NCBI GenBank assembly: GCA_024229115.1
Contig: JAAEST010000103.1
Coordinates: 62,001 to 126,000, forward strand
DNA length: 64,000 bases
Source of the DNA: Oligoflexia bacterium
Lineage (GTDB): Bacteria > Bdellovibrionota > Bacteriovoracia > Bacteriovoracales > Bacteriovoracaceae
Direction of reading: 5' to 3'
Part shown: piece by piece, positions 7,767 through 17,900 of the stretch
Numbering within the stretch: position 1 is the stretch's first letter
Layout of the letters: each line of letters begins with the position of its first letter
Notes under the pieces: model-generated
The model's database searches: none
Seen by the model: only the letters and a program-made list of their open reading frames with translations
What the model was told of the DNA's origin: nothing
Position numbers and translations under genes: made by a program

Positions 7767-8844
7767 GTTCGATTAGATATTTTGCGATTGATGGAGCCGC
7801 AGTTAAGCCTGGGCTTTCGATACCACAACACTCAATATAATTATCATGCTTCTTAATCCAAAAATCAGTATGAAGTTCACCATTAAGTTTAATTTTTGGT
7901 CTCACTCCTGAATAATCTGGAGAAAGGTCCTCTTTGTTGATACCTTTGAACACTTTAATAACTTCTGGGTACATCTCATCAACAATTGAATCTTGAACTT
8001 TAAAATGAACGTGATCGACATCTTGTGTGTTAGGGCCGAAGCGAATAATTCCATCTGTCGCAAAACTCGTGTGAACTCCAAGACCTTTGAGGTTTTTTTG
8101 AGGAACAGGATAGATTAGGCTTTCATTGTAATATTTCTTATTAAGCTTAACGTAATTACCTTTTACAAAGTAATTTTCTAATTCACTATGACCGAGCATC
8201 TTTCTGATATTGATAGCATCAGTTCCTGCAACATTGAAAAAATAGTCACAGGTCATAGCCCCACTTAATTTAGTATTAATAAAGAACTTATTTTCTTTGA
8301 ACTCAACACTTATGATTTCGTCGTTCTTTATTATAGGGACATTCTTGTTAAAGAGATGATTCTCAATTTTCTTAATCGCCTCTGAAATATCAACGATCCC
8401 AGTAGAAGGAATGAAGAAACCATCCTCATAGTTGATAACTTCCTTAAGTTTATTGATTTGCTCTTCTTTGAGCTCATTAAAAGGAACATCATTTTTCTTC
8501 GCCTGCTCACGAAGCTCTTTCGTTCTCTCTACTTCATCACATGTTGAAGCAACGATAAATTTTCCACACGGATTAACAGTAATATCTAACTCGCTGGCGA
8601 GATTGCGCCACATTTTATTTCCAGCGAGACAGTGCTTATGCTTCAAGCTATCAGTTGGATAGTAGATTCCAGAATGAAGGACACCGCTATTACGTGAAGT
8701 ATTTCCTTCTCCAAGAAATTCATTCTTCTCAAAGAGGGCAAGGTCATCAGGGCTGAATTTGTGTGAAAGTTCTTTCGCAAGGAGTAAACCAAGGATTCCT
8801 CCACCGCAAATAACATAAGGAATGTGAAAAACTTCATTGTGCAT
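7756..8844 (-). CDS. lhgO: FAD-dependent oxidoreductase, L-2-hydroxyglutarate oxidase-like
   Basis: 362 residues. The N-terminal Rossmann motif VICGGGILGLLLAKEL binds FAD, followed by GEGNTSRNSGVLHSGIYY, the hallmark of the L-2-hydroxyglutarate dehydrogenase/oxidase branch of the DAO superfamily. The C-terminus has YSGVRPKI and CGIESPGLTAAPSIA, also typical. The enzyme oxidises L-2-hydroxyglutarate, a by-product of 2-oxoglutarate reduction, back to 2-oxoglutarate. It is transcribed towards the dioxygenase gene, whose family uses 2-oxoglutarate; whether this matters is unknown. Length matches the family (about 360-420). Confidence 0.85.
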   Translation of the reverse strand: MHNEVFHIPYVICGGGILGLLLAKELSHKFSPDDLALFEKNEFLGEGNTSRNSGVLHSGIYYPTDSLKHKHCLAGNKMWRNLASELDITVNPCGKFIVASTCDEVERTKELREQAKKNDVPFNELKEEQINKLKEVINYEDGFFIPSTGIVDISEAIKKIENHLFNKNVPIIKNDEIISVEFKENKFFINTKLSGAMTCDYFFNVAGTDAINIRKMLGHSELENYFVKGNYVKLNKKYYNESLIYPVPQKNLKGLGVHTSFATDGIIRFGPNTQDVDHVHFKVQDSIVDEMYPEVIKVFKGINKEDLSPDYSGVRPKIKLNGELHTDFWIKKHDNYIECCGIESPGLTAAPSIAKYLIELIK

Positions 8845-8929
8845 TGGTTAAGGCCCACAAGTTCTTAATAAAGAAAATATAAACAAAATAATTTCAACTA
8901 TCTCTTTATCATACCAACTTAAACCTCAC

Positions 8930-8959
8930 TGTACACCTATTTAAATACTCAACTATAAA
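8930..8959 (+). promoter_or_regulatory. Possible promoter of the secreted protein gene at 9006
   Basis: TGTACA (8930-8935), 18-base spacer, TATAAA (8954-8959). About 40 nt of leader and an AAGGAG site would follow. The match is moderate. The rest of the 160-base gap holds no other clear signal. Confidence 0.35.
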
Positions 8960-9005
8960 GACCCCAGAATAGAAAAAGTTTCAACACACTAATAAGGAGA
9001 GTCTT

Positions 9006-10265
9006 ATGAAACTTAAAACTTTAATTGCAAGCGCATGTACACTTGCTTCTGTTGCTTCTTACGCAGCTTGTCCTGCTGGAACTTCTAGCCTAGGAACTGT
9101 CGATGGAAAAGAAGCTTGTGGTCTTAGTGGTAGATATACTTCAGACGTTTTCCTAACTTCTGACAAGCTTTGGGTTCTTCAGGGTGACGTTAGAATTGGA
9201 AACGACAACAAAGAAAATGCTGCCATTACAATTCTTCCAGGTACTAAGATTGTTGGTCAATCAGGTGCTGACTTTCTTCTAATCACTAGAGGATCAAAAA
9301 TCTTCGCTGAAGGAACTGAAAAAGCTCCTATTGTTTTCACTGGTGCTAGTTCAACTAACACTGCTCGTGGACAATGGGGAGGATTAATCATCAATGGTAA
9401 TGCTCCAATCAATAAGAACGGTGGAGAAGCTGAAGGTGAAGGAAACACAGGTTTCTACGGTGGATCTGATATCGCTGATAACTCAGGTGTTCTTAAGTAT
9501 GTAAGAGTTGAGTATGCAGGATATGAAATTACTCCAGACAATGAGCTAAACGGGATAGCATTCCAAGGTGTTGGTAACGGAACTGTAGTTGATTACATTC
9601 AAGTACATAAAAATGCTGACGATGGAGTTGAGTTCTTTGGTGGAACAGTTGACGTTAAGCACGTTGTTCTAACAGGTAACAAAGATGACTCTATGGACTG
9701 GACATACGGTTGGACTGGACGCGGACAATTCATTATTATCGATCAATTTTCTGATAAAGCTAACAATGGAATCGAAGCTGATTCTTCAAAGATTGTTGAC
9801 GCTACACCAAGATCAAACCCAATTCTTTCTAATATGACTTTTATTGGTACAGAGGGTGAGTCTGCTAAAGGTGGATCAGCAATGTTACTAAGAAGAGGAA
9901 CAGGAGCTGAGATTTATAACTCAATTTTCACTGGATTCAAGAAAGGTTGTATCGATATTGATGACAAGCAAACAGCAGATGCTGACATGATTCTTTTCGA
10001 AAACAACATTGTTAGCTGCAAGAAAGCTTTCGAAGCGGAAGCTGGTGAAACTTGGTCAGTAGCTGATCTTTTCACAGCTGAGTATGGAAATACTATTCAA
10101 GACCCAATGCTTGAAGGTTACGCTCCAAAAGCAGAGTCTCCAGCGAACATCGGTGATGATGTGACTCCTTTTGACCCATTCTTTACTGCAGTTGATTATC
10201 TTGGTGCTGTAAAAGACCAAAATGATACTTGGTATAAGTCTTGGACAAATTCTTCACGTAACTAA
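9006..10265 (+). CDS. Secreted parallel-beta protein of unknown function, next to a TonB2-type system
   Basis: 419 residues with a signal peptide (cleavage near SYA-A at residue 20). The mature chain has cysteine pairs near its start (AACPAG, EACGLSG) and stretches of beta-strand turns such as ITILPGTKIVGQSG, PIVFTGASS and RGQWGGLIINGNAP. Similar proteins occur as abundant secreted or surface proteins in Bacteroidota and gammaproteobacteria, often next to TonB-dependent receptors; their job is not established. An AAGGAG site precedes the ATG, a strong terminator follows, and codon use (CTT, GGT, AAC) resembles that of groEL here, so it is probably highly expressed. It may be the cargo, ligand or partner of the receptor encoded at 14975; that is inference. 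Confidence 0.72.
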   Translation: MKLKTLIASACTLASVASYAACPAGTSSLGTVDGKEACGLSGRYTSDVFLTSDKLWVLQGDVRIGNDNKENAAITILPGTKIVGQSGADFLLITRGSKIFAEGTEKAPIVFTGASSTNTARGQWGGLIINGNAPINKNGGEAEGEGNTGFYGGSDIADNSGVLKYVRVEYAGYEITPDNELNGIAFQGVGNGTVVDYIQVHKNADDGVEFFGGTVDVKHVVLTGNKDDSMDWTYGWTGRGQFIIIDQFSDKANNGIEADSSKIVDATPRSNPILSNMTFIGTEGESAKGGSAMLLRRGTGAEIYNSIFTGFKKGCIDIDDKQTADADMILFENNIVSCKKAFEAEAGETWSVADLFTAEYGNTIQDPMLEGYAPKAESPANIGDDVTPFDPFFTAVDYLGAVKDQNDTWYKSWTNSSRN

Positions 10266-10279
10266 GAGTTAAAAATTAT

Positions 10280-10304
10280 GCACCACCTACGGGTGGTGCT
10301 TTTT
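10280..10304 (+). terminator. Intercistronic terminator between the secreted protein and the TonB2 genes
   Basis: GCACCACC (10280-10287) pairs with GGTGGTGC (10292-10299) around TACG, then five T. No separate promoter is evident in the 13 bases before the next gene, so it probably lets a fraction of transcripts through. Confidence 0.85.
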
Positions 10305-10317
10305 AGGTTAAGGCCAT

Positions 10318-11049
10318 ATGAAAACTTTATTTATTTTATTACTAGTTTCAACTTCTATTACTGCTAAAACAACATATGAGAAGATAGCTCAAAAGATTGT
10401 TCAGTTAAGAGGTGAGGTTGAATTATTAAATACACAACTTACGACTGCGAAAAGTGAATATCAAAATGATGTTAAAGGTCTAAGTGCACGAAGATCACAA
10501 CTTGAAGCTCAAATCCAAATGGAGCAGTTAAAGAGTAAGAAATTGCTTGGTACTGAAGAGCAGTTAAATAAGAAAATCAAAGAGCAAAGTATTTCAGTAA
10601 AAGATTATTCAAAGTTCGTTGGATATCAGATTGATAATGCTCGTGTACATATAGAAAGCGGAATTCCTTTCAAGAAAGAAAAAAGATTAAGTGAATTATC
10701 TAAAATAGAAAAAGAGTTGAAAGCTAAAAAGATATCTTCAGAAGTTGCTCTTAGTCGTTTATGGGCCTTTGCTGAGGATGAAATGAGATTAGCGAAAGAA
10801 AACTCTATTCATAAGCAAACGGTTAAGATTAACGGTGAAGAGAACTTTGCATCTGTAATTAAGCTTGGAATGGTCAAAATGTATTTTCACACTGTTGATA
10901 ATAGAGTCGGGATCGTTCAAAACATCGATGGAGAGTATGTTTACTCTTTAATTAACAAAAAAGAACAAAAAGAAAGAGTTTTTAGATTACTTGATGGAAT
11001 CAAAAAACAAATTAGATACGGTCAATATGACCTACCATTAAGTATTTAG
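10318..11049 (+). CDS. DUF3450 periplasmic coiled-coil protein of a TonB2 system
   Basis: 243 residues: a signal peptide (about 1-16), a long coiled coil (about 20-130) and the DUF3450 core, seen as SGIPFKKEKRLSELSKIEKE, then LSRLWAFAEDEMRLAKEN, VKINGEENFASVIKLGMV and MYFHTVDN. DUF3450 proteins are encoded with TtpC-type ExbB proteins and are thought to work in the periplasm with the TonB2 complex, but their exact job is not settled. First gene of a tightly spaced set (10318-18771). Confidence 0.85.
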   Translation: MKTLFILLLVSTSITAKTTYEKIAQKIVQLRGEVELLNTQLTTAKSEYQNDVKGLSARRSQLEAQIQMEQLKSKKLLGTEEQLNKKIKEQSISVKDYSKFVGYQIDNARVHIESGIPFKKEKRLSELSKIEKELKAKKISSEVALSRLWAFAEDEMRLAKENSIHKQTVKINGEENFASVIKLGMVKMYFHTVDNRVGIVQNIDGEYVYSLINKKEQKERVFRLLDGIKKQIRYGQYDLPLSI

Positions 11050-11062
11050 GATAGGTGAAAAG

Positions 11063-12361
11063 ATGAAATTACTTCTAATTACATTAGCATTTATAACGAG
11101 CACCTTTGCGGCTGAAGAAACTCTTTTAAAGACATATCAAAGAGAACTGGCATTTCTTATTGCACAAAAGAAAAGTCTTTCTAAACAATTGAGACAATCT
11201 AATAGAGTATTTAAAAAGAAAACAAATCTTTTGGACAATAAAAATAAGAAACTTGAAGAAAAATATGTAAATTTAAGCACTGATAATAAGAAACTTGAAA
11301 ATACAATTGAAGAGTTAAATAAGAAGATTGAAAACAAAGAAGTTGGAAATAGCCTTATTGAAACAACAATTAATCAAGGTAAGTTATCTTTAAATGCTGA
11401 CGTAAATATCAAAAATAAAGATGAAGCATTAAATACAATATTTGCGAAGCTCTGGGTTTCACTCCACAAGTCTAAAAGAGTTTATTCAGTAGATTCATCA
11501 TTCTTTCTTCCTAATGGAAACAAGGTAAATGGTGAAGTTATCAAATTTGGTAGTGTTGCGAGCTTTGGATTATATGAGAATATGGCTGGTGCACTTATGC
11601 CAATTGGTTCAGGGAAGTTACAACTACAACCAGCAGAGAATATAGAACAAATTAAGAATATTGCGAATGAAACGTCATCTTGGGCACCGTTCTTTCTTTA
11701 TGAGAGTACTGAAAAAGCAATTACCAAGAAGGAAGAGAAGTCAGTAATGGAAACACTAAAAGCTGGTGGAGCCGTAGCTTATGTCATTGCAATGTTAGGA
11801 ATCCTAGCATTAATTTTTATCGCAATTAGATCTTGGTTACTTTATAGAACTTCTAAGGTTGATAACAAAGTTTTAGCTGCGATAAAGAATGAAGAAATCA
11901 ATGAAAGCTTAGAAGAAAACCTTAGTGCTACAAATAGTGCTTTCGGAAGAGTTCTGAGTAAAACATATCAATCGATAAATCTAAATCGAGAAGAAAGAGA
12001 GAATGTTATCCAAGAAAGTATTTTAGGAGAGTTAAATCTTCTTGATAAGTTCGGAGCGATGATTCTTGTTCTTGCCGCAATCTCACCATTACTTGGTCTT
12101 TTAGGAACTGTTACTGGAATGATTTCAACTTTCGATATCATTACTGAGTTTGGAACTGGTGACCCAAAATTATTAAGTAATGGTATTTCAGAAGCTCTTA
12201 TCACAACAAAGCTTGGCCTTGTTGTCGCTATTCCTGCTCTTTTAATGGGGAATCTTCTTGGATCATGGTCAAATAAGATTAAATTGATGCTTGAAACAGA
12301 AGCTCTTAGATTAAGCAACTTTGCTGATAAGAAGAATAAAGAGGTTCTAAACAATGATTAG
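11063..12361 (+). CDS. ttpC: TtpC-like long ExbB/MotA/TolQ proton-channel protein
   Basis: 432 residues: signal peptide (about 1-16), periplasmic coiled coil (about 20-105), a DUF3450-like stretch (about 115-215), then three membrane helices with the ExbB core, including LLDKFGAMILVLAAISPLLG and GLLGTVTGMISTFDIITEFG, and ISEALITTKLGLVVAIPAL. TtpC proteins are the extra component of TonB2 systems in Vibrio and relatives and are essential for receptors that use TonB2. Here it precedes a second, short ExbB, as expected. Its stop overlaps the next start by 8 bases. Confidence 0.9.
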   Translation: MKLLLITLAFITSTFAAEETLLKTYQRELAFLIAQKKSLSKQLRQSNRVFKKKTNLLDNKNKKLEEKYVNLSTDNKKLENTIEELNKKIENKEVGNSLIETTINQGKLSLNADVNIKNKDEALNTIFAKLWVSLHKSKRVYSVDSSFFLPNGNKVNGEVIKFGSVASFGLYENMAGALMPIGSGKLQLQPAENIEQIKNIANETSSWAPFFLYESTEKAITKKEEKSVMETLKAGGAVAYVIAMLGILALIFIAIRSWLLYRTSKVDNKVLAAIKNEEINESLEENLSATNSAFGRVLSKTYQSINLNREERENVIQESILGELNLLDKFGAMILVLAAISPLLGLLGTVTGMISTFDIITEFGTGDPKLLSNGISEALITTKLGLVVAIPALLMGNLLGSWSNKIKLMLETEALRLSNFADKKNKEVLNND

Positions 12362-12836
12362 TAAAAGTATCGAATTACTTATTTCTGGGGGAGTTGTGAT
12401 GCCATTTTTGGTACTAGGCTGTCTCGTTATGTGGTTTGGGCTAATCTATAGAATCTTTATTCTAAATGATAGAAAACTTGTTAAAAAATACGAAAGTGAA
12501 ATTAAATCTTGTAATGATTCAACCATTGTTATGAATGAAGCTGAATCAGAATTTAATAAATTCAATCAACTGACATCTACTATTGTGATGGTTGCACCTC
12601 TTCTTGGATTACTGGGAACAGTGGGGGGAATGATTGAAACATTTCAGTCTCTCGGGGATATGACACTTTTTTCTCAATCAGGTGGAATTGCTGGAGGAAT
12701 TAGTCAGGCCTTAATTACAACCCAGTTCGGTCTTTCTGTAGCAATTCCTGGGATGTTTATTGGAAGAGTTCTTCAAAAAAAGAAAAGCGTTATCATGACA
12801 AATTTAGAAGAACTTGCTCAAAAGGAGCGTTGTTAA
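12354..12836 (+). CDS. exbB: ExbB2, short MotA/TolQ/ExbB proton-channel protein
   Basis: 160 residues with three membrane helices (about 7-30, 75-100, 117-140). The core motif APLLGLLGTVGGMIETFQSL and ISQALITTQFGLSVAIPGMF match ExbB. It forms the inner-membrane proton channel with ExbD and TonB. The stop TAA shares one base with the ATG of exbD. Confidence 0.92.
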   Translation: MISKSIELLISGGVVMPFLVLGCLVMWFGLIYRIFILNDRKLVKKYESEIKSCNDSTIVMNEAESEFNKFNQLTSTIVMVAPLLGLLGTVGGMIETFQSLGDMTLFSQSGGIAGGISQALITTQFGLSVAIPGMFIGRVLQKKKSVIMTNLEELAQKERC

Positions 12837-13240
12837 TGAAAAGAAGTTTTAGAAATGAGGAGCAGACTCAGATTGATATCTCTCCACTTATTGATATGGT
12901 TTTTATTCTTCTAATCTTTTTCATGGTTTCAACGACTTTTGTTAAAGATATGAAGCTTGACCTTGAAAGACCTGGTGCAAGTTCAGCTACCCCAGCTAGT
13001 AGTAAGAGTATTAGAGTTTATATTGATAATGAAAATAAAGTTTTTATAGACGGGCAATTAACAAGAGTTTGGGTACTTCAAAGTAAAGTTAGAGAAATGA
13101 TGAAGTCTGGAAATATTGAATCAGTTCTAGTTGTAACTGATAAGAATGTTTCTGCTGATAAACTTTTAGAAGTTGTGGATGCATGTCGTTTGGCAGGTGC
13201 TAAAGATGTTGGTGTGGCTACAGAGAGTGAGGCAGGATAA
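12836..13240 (+). CDS. exbD: ExbD, proton-motive-force component of the TonB complex
   Basis: 134 residues from the ATG at 12836, which has AGGAG 8 nt upstream; a TTG at 12830 is too close to that site. One membrane helix (about 20-38) preceded by QIDISPLIDMVFILLIFF, which carries the conserved proton-binding aspartate, and a periplasmic domain ending VVDACRLAGAKDVGVAT. It works with ExbB to energise TonB. It overlaps both neighbours by one base. Confidence 0.92.
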   Translation: MKRSFRNEEQTQIDISPLIDMVFILLIFFMVSTTFVKDMKLDLERPGASSATPASSKSIRVYIDNENKVFIDGQLTRVWVLQSKVREMMKSGNIESVLVVTDKNVSADKLLEVVDACRLAGAKDVGVATESEAG

Positions 13241-13851
13241 TGAATAAGAAGTATTTTACATTATCAGGAATTCTTTCTTTAGCACTTTGTACTCTAGTTA
13301 TTGTTGGTACTGCTTTCTTAAATGAATTAGAGATGAGTAAGCAAAATAACTCAGGATCTAAGAAGGTTAGCTTTGAAGTTAAACAAATTAAGAAGAAGCG
13401 TAAACAAAATATTCAAAAGAAAGTAGTGAAGAAAAAGAGAAAACCAAAAGCACCACCACCTGCGATTAGTTCATCTTTAAATGGTTCTAGTTTTGGTCTA
13501 GATCAGTTTGAGTTTTTAGGAGAGGGCGTCGATGGCCTTTTAAGTGACTCTAAAGATGTGATTATGACTGAAAGTACTGTTGATCAAAAGCCAATTGTGA
13601 GCTTTAGACCTCAATTAGAGTATCCAAAGAGGGCAAGGACAAAGGGACTTGAGGGTTATGTATTAGTAAATTTACTCGTTAATACTAATGGGCAAGTTGA
13701 AAATGCAAAACTGCTTGAAGATTCACCAAAAGGTATTTTTTCAGACGTGGCCATTAATAATGTAAAACGTTGGCAATTTGAGCCAGCACAATATAAGGGA
13801 AAGAATGTAAAGATCTGGGTTCAGCAGAGAATTAGATTCGCTTTAAATTAA
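13240..13851 (+). CDS. tonB: TonB2-type energy transducer
   Basis: 203 residues: a short cytoplasmic start, one membrane helix (about 8-27), a very basic stretch (KKKRKPKAPPP) instead of a long Pro-rich linker, and a TonB C-terminal domain (about 120-203: RPQLEYPKRARTKGLEGYV, INNVKRWQFEPA). The short spacer is usual for TonB2 proteins. It carries energy from ExbB/ExbD to the outer-membrane receptor, most likely the one encoded at 14975 and perhaps BtuB at 50113, since no other tonB is in the window. Confidence 0.92.
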   Translation: MNKKYFTLSGILSLALCTLVIVGTAFLNELEMSKQNNSGSKKVSFEVKQIKKKRKQNIQKKVVKKKRKPKAPPPAISSSLNGSSFGLDQFEFLGEGVDGLLSDSKDVIMTESTVDQKPIVSFRPQLEYPKRARTKGLEGYVLVNLLVNTNGQVENAKLLEDSPKGIFSDVAINNVKRWQFEPAQYKGKNVKIWVQQRIRFALN

Positions 13852-14984
13852 TGAAAAAAATATTAGTCCTACTATATTTAATAACAATTTCATTTGCTTT
13901 AATTGCAAATGATGAAGATGTTGATCATTTAAGTATTACCTCTCTTCTTATTAAAGATGGAAAGATTGCAAGAGCAAAGGCAGTGCTAAGTGAGATTAAA
14001 GATCCTAGAGATGTAGACACACCATTTTTCTATACCTTATCAGGAATATTGAAGCTTAAAGAAAAGAGAAATGTTGAAGCTCAAAGAGAATTTGAAAAAG
14101 CGATGCTATTTTCTTACGAGAGTGGATTACTTTTTGAAAACTATGCCAAATCCCTGATGCTAAATGGAAAGTATAGCATGGCCGTAAGTGTAATAGAAAA
14201 GAGATGGCCACTACTGAAGTCTAGACCTGTTGCTTATCAAATTAAAGCAGAATCTCTAATGAAGAAAGGTGAAATAGAAAAGGGATGGGCCTTTTTAAAT
14301 ACGGGTATGGAGATCTTTAAGAAGAATCTTCCATTAAAAAAGCAAAAATGGTTCTACCTCTATCAGAATAACCTTATAAATAGCTCTAAGGAGTTATGTT
14401 GGTCTATTATTGAAAATTTCAAAATGTCTGGGGTCGAAGTTGCTAAGTTTGCTTATCAATATCGCAAAAAGAATGAATTAGAGATGGCCCTAAAGCTTGG
14501 AGAGATTGCCTCAAAGAAAGATCCTTCTAATGTAGATATTGCTAAAGAATTAGCGAGAACTTATATGCAGGTAGATCAAGTTCATTCAGCTGCTACCATC
14601 TTTGAAAAAATTGCTGCCTATGAACCTAATTACTATTTTGAAGCTAGTGAACTGTGGAAAAAAGCAGGAAATATTGTTCATGCTAAAAACCTAGCATTAC
14701 GAATTCCAGATAAAGAAAAGAATATTAAACAAGTATTAACAATTGCTCTGTCTCAAAAGAACTTTAATGAGTTAGCAGGATTATCACAACAAGTCTTAAG
14801 ATCTAAACTCAAGAATGATCAAGATATCCGCTATGCACTAGCTTACGCTAATTTTATGTTAGGTAATTATCGATCAGTGGAAAAACATCTTGCGACGATC
14901 ACCAGACAAGACTTATTTAAGAAGACTTTGGCCCTAAGAGAGTCATTAGAGTTTTGCTTAAAGGATGAGGGCTCATGTTTTTAA
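13851..14984 (+). CDS. TPR protein of the TonB2 operon
   Basis: 377 residues with a signal peptide (about 1-20) and helical TPR-like repeats throughout, for example FFYTLSGILKLKEKRNVEAQ and IAKELARTYMQVDQVHSAAT. A TPR protein is the usual last member of TonB2 clusters and is thought to help assemble the complex in the periplasm. Starts at a TAATG overlap with tonB and overlaps the receptor gene by 10 bases. Confidence 0.82.
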   Translation: MKKILVLLYLITISFALIANDEDVDHLSITSLLIKDGKIARAKAVLSEIKDPRDVDTPFFYTLSGILKLKEKRNVEAQREFEKAMLFSYESGLLFENYAKSLMLNGKYSMAVSVIEKRWPLLKSRPVAYQIKAESLMKKGEIEKGWAFLNTGMEIFKKNLPLKKQKWFYLYQNNLINSSKELCWSIIENFKMSGVEVAKFAYQYRKKNELEMALKLGEIASKKDPSNVDIAKELARTYMQVDQVHSAATIFEKIAAYEPNYYFEASELWKKAGNIVHAKNLALRIPDKEKNIKQVLTIALSQKNFNELAGLSQQVLRSKLKNDQDIRYALAYANFMLGNYRSVEKHLATITRQDLFKKTLALRESLEFCLKDEGSCF

Positions 14985-17900
14985 AAAAGATATTCTTATT
15001 ATCTATATTGTTTTTTGTTTCATCTCTTCAGGCAAAAACTGGAACACTTACGCTTTTAGTCTATGAAAACTTGCTTCCTGCTTCTTCAAAAGAAGTTGTT
15101 ATTAATGGAAAGATTAAGACAGCAACTGATCGTGATGGTGTTATTTCACAAAGTCTTAAAGAGGGAAGACACTTTGTTGAAATGAAGATTAATAATGAGG
15201 TGAAGAGTACTTCATTTAATATTGTAAAAGGTGAGGACACTCAGATCATTGTCAATCTTGTCGGGCAGGACACGGATGTTGAAGTAAGCCAGCCTGAACT
15301 TAAAGAGAAGAATGTAAAACAGACAGTGATTTCTGGAACAGTGCTTGATTCTTCTGGAAAACCTGTAAAAGAAGCATTTATTTATGTATCTGGAGCTATC
15401 AAAAGAGCTCAAACAAGTGGAAAGGGAGAATTTTCTTTAAAAGCTCCAATTGGTAAGAGAATCATTTCAATAGTTCATAAAAGCTATAAAACTAAAGTTC
15501 TAAAAGATGCAGTTATTAAAAAGGGTTTCAGACTTAAAGAGTCTCTTGAACCAGCTTCGTTAGAGCTTGATGACTTCGTTGTTGTGGCGCCACATCTGCA
15601 AGGAAGTTTATCTGCATTAATAGAGGTAAGAAAAAACTCTTCTAATGTTGCAGAAGTTATGGGAAGTGAGCAGATTGGCAAAAGTGGAGACTCTGATGCA
15701 GCCAGTTCTCTAAGTCGTGTTACTGGTCTTACGATTGTCGATGGAAAGTATGTTTATATTCGTGGATTAGGTGAAAGATATTCTAATGTTCTTCTTAATG
15801 ACGCTAATATGCCAAGTCCAGACCCGACTCGTAGAGTTGTTCAGCTAGATTTATTTCCTTCGGGAATCTTAGATAGCATGATTATTCAAAAGTCTTACAG
15901 TCCTGATCTACCAGGTGATTTTGGTGGTGGGACAGTTACATTAAAAACCAAAAATATTCCGGAAGAGTTTGTTGGAAAAGTTTCTGTTGGTACTTCTTAT
16001 GCAACAGGAGGAAATCAGAAACTGAGAGCGAAAGGTGGTAGTAAAGATTGGCTTGGAATAGATGACGGTACAAGAGAGCTCCCTCAAAGTTTAAAAGATG
16101 CTACCGCTAACGGAAGAAAGCTTGTAAAAGACAATGGACTTAATGGCGGAACATCAGCTCAGCGAATGATTGAATTAAGTACTGATATGACCCGTAATTA
16201 CAATGTAACAAACGAAAGAGCTTCAGTTCCTCCATCTCTTAGTTTTGCTCTCGGTGACCTTTATAAACATAGAGGGAAGAAATTTGGATTTCTCTTTAGT
16301 GGAATGTATTCAGATAAATGGGATAGCTCTTCAACAAATAAAATCAGTTATAACGGTGAAGAAGTTGCAGAGAGTGAATATAATACGACGAAGTCTAAAA
16401 GAACTATCAAATTATCAGGAATGTTAAACCTTGGAGTACGTCTTAATAAACATTTCGACATTAAGACAAATACACTTTTACTTCGTAAGACAACTGATGA
16501 AGTAAAGGTCGTAGATAAATCAAGTGCTACAGATAGTGATTCTAACTATCGAGAGAATTCTATCCAGTGGCAAGAAAGACAGTTATTTGGACAAGTTCTT
16601 TCTGGAGAACATCAGATTGGTAATAATAAGAAAAGAAAGTTCGATTGGAAGTATTCATACTCACAGGCCAAAAGAGATCAACCTGATAGTAGAAGGTACT
16701 TACAATTTCTAAAAGAAAAAGGTTATGAGACATCAACTGACGGGAAAAATAATGAGAAGCTTTATAATGGCTTAGTTGATGTCACTCAAGATATTTCAAC
16801 ATCTTTTGATCTACCTTTGCTTAAAACAAAACCAGTTAGTTTAAGTTCAAAATTTGGATTTCGTTACACGCAAAAAGAAAGAGAAAGTGAAACAAAGAGA
16901 TTCAAATATAGTGACCTTAAGGCCGATGTCGCGAAGTCCGTTACTGGTAATGAGAATATTCAATTAGAAAGCCTCGAAAATATTTGTACTGATGAAGTAA
17001 TCAGAGCAGGTGGTTGTGTGATTGAAGATATAACTGCTGGTAGTGATAGATATAGTGCTAAACAAAGTATTCGTGCTTATTTTTTAGATACTGAAACAGG
17101 TGTATATGACTTTGCTAAATTCAATATTGGTGCAAGGTTTGAAGAGTCTAATCAACGAATTACAACCTTTAAAAGTGACGCTGCTAGAACAGAAATCAAT
17201 AGTGGCTTAATGATGCAAGATATTCTTCCTGTCTATCGATTAACTCTTTCACCGATAGATTCATTGAAACTTAGAGTTGCATATTCTGAAACAGTTTCAC
17301 GTCCAGATTTTAAAGATTTAAATCCGGTAGCTTATTTTGATGATGAGAAGAATAGAAGCATAAAAGGAAACTTAAACCTCAAAGGGACGATCATTGAAAA
17401 CTATGATGCTCGTCTAGAGTGGTATTTTGATAAAGGTGAAAATATATCACTAGGTGTCTTTAGAAAGAACTTTATTAATCCAATTGAAGAAGTGGCAGGA
17501 TCTTTTGATCAGAATGGAAAACTTGTTGCCACTGAGAATTCTTATCAGCTAGCTAATGTTGGTGTCGCTACATCACAAGGTTTTGAAGTTGAATTTAGAA
17601 AGAAGTTAAATTTTATCAATGACTCTTTAGAAAACTTAAGCATTGGTGGAAATTACTCTAAAATTGAAAGTGAATTATCAATCTTTAATGATCTAACTAC
17701 TCAGTTGACGAATAAGAGCCGTCCTCTCCAAGGACAAAGTCCTTATGTAATTAATGCAAATATTGATTATGATGATAAAGATTCAGGAACGTCAGCGACA
17801 ATTCTTTATAATGTTTTTGGAAGAAGAATTGATGCTGTAGGTACTAAGCCATTTGATGATGTTTATGAAGAACCATTTAAACAGGTCGATTTTGTTTTTT

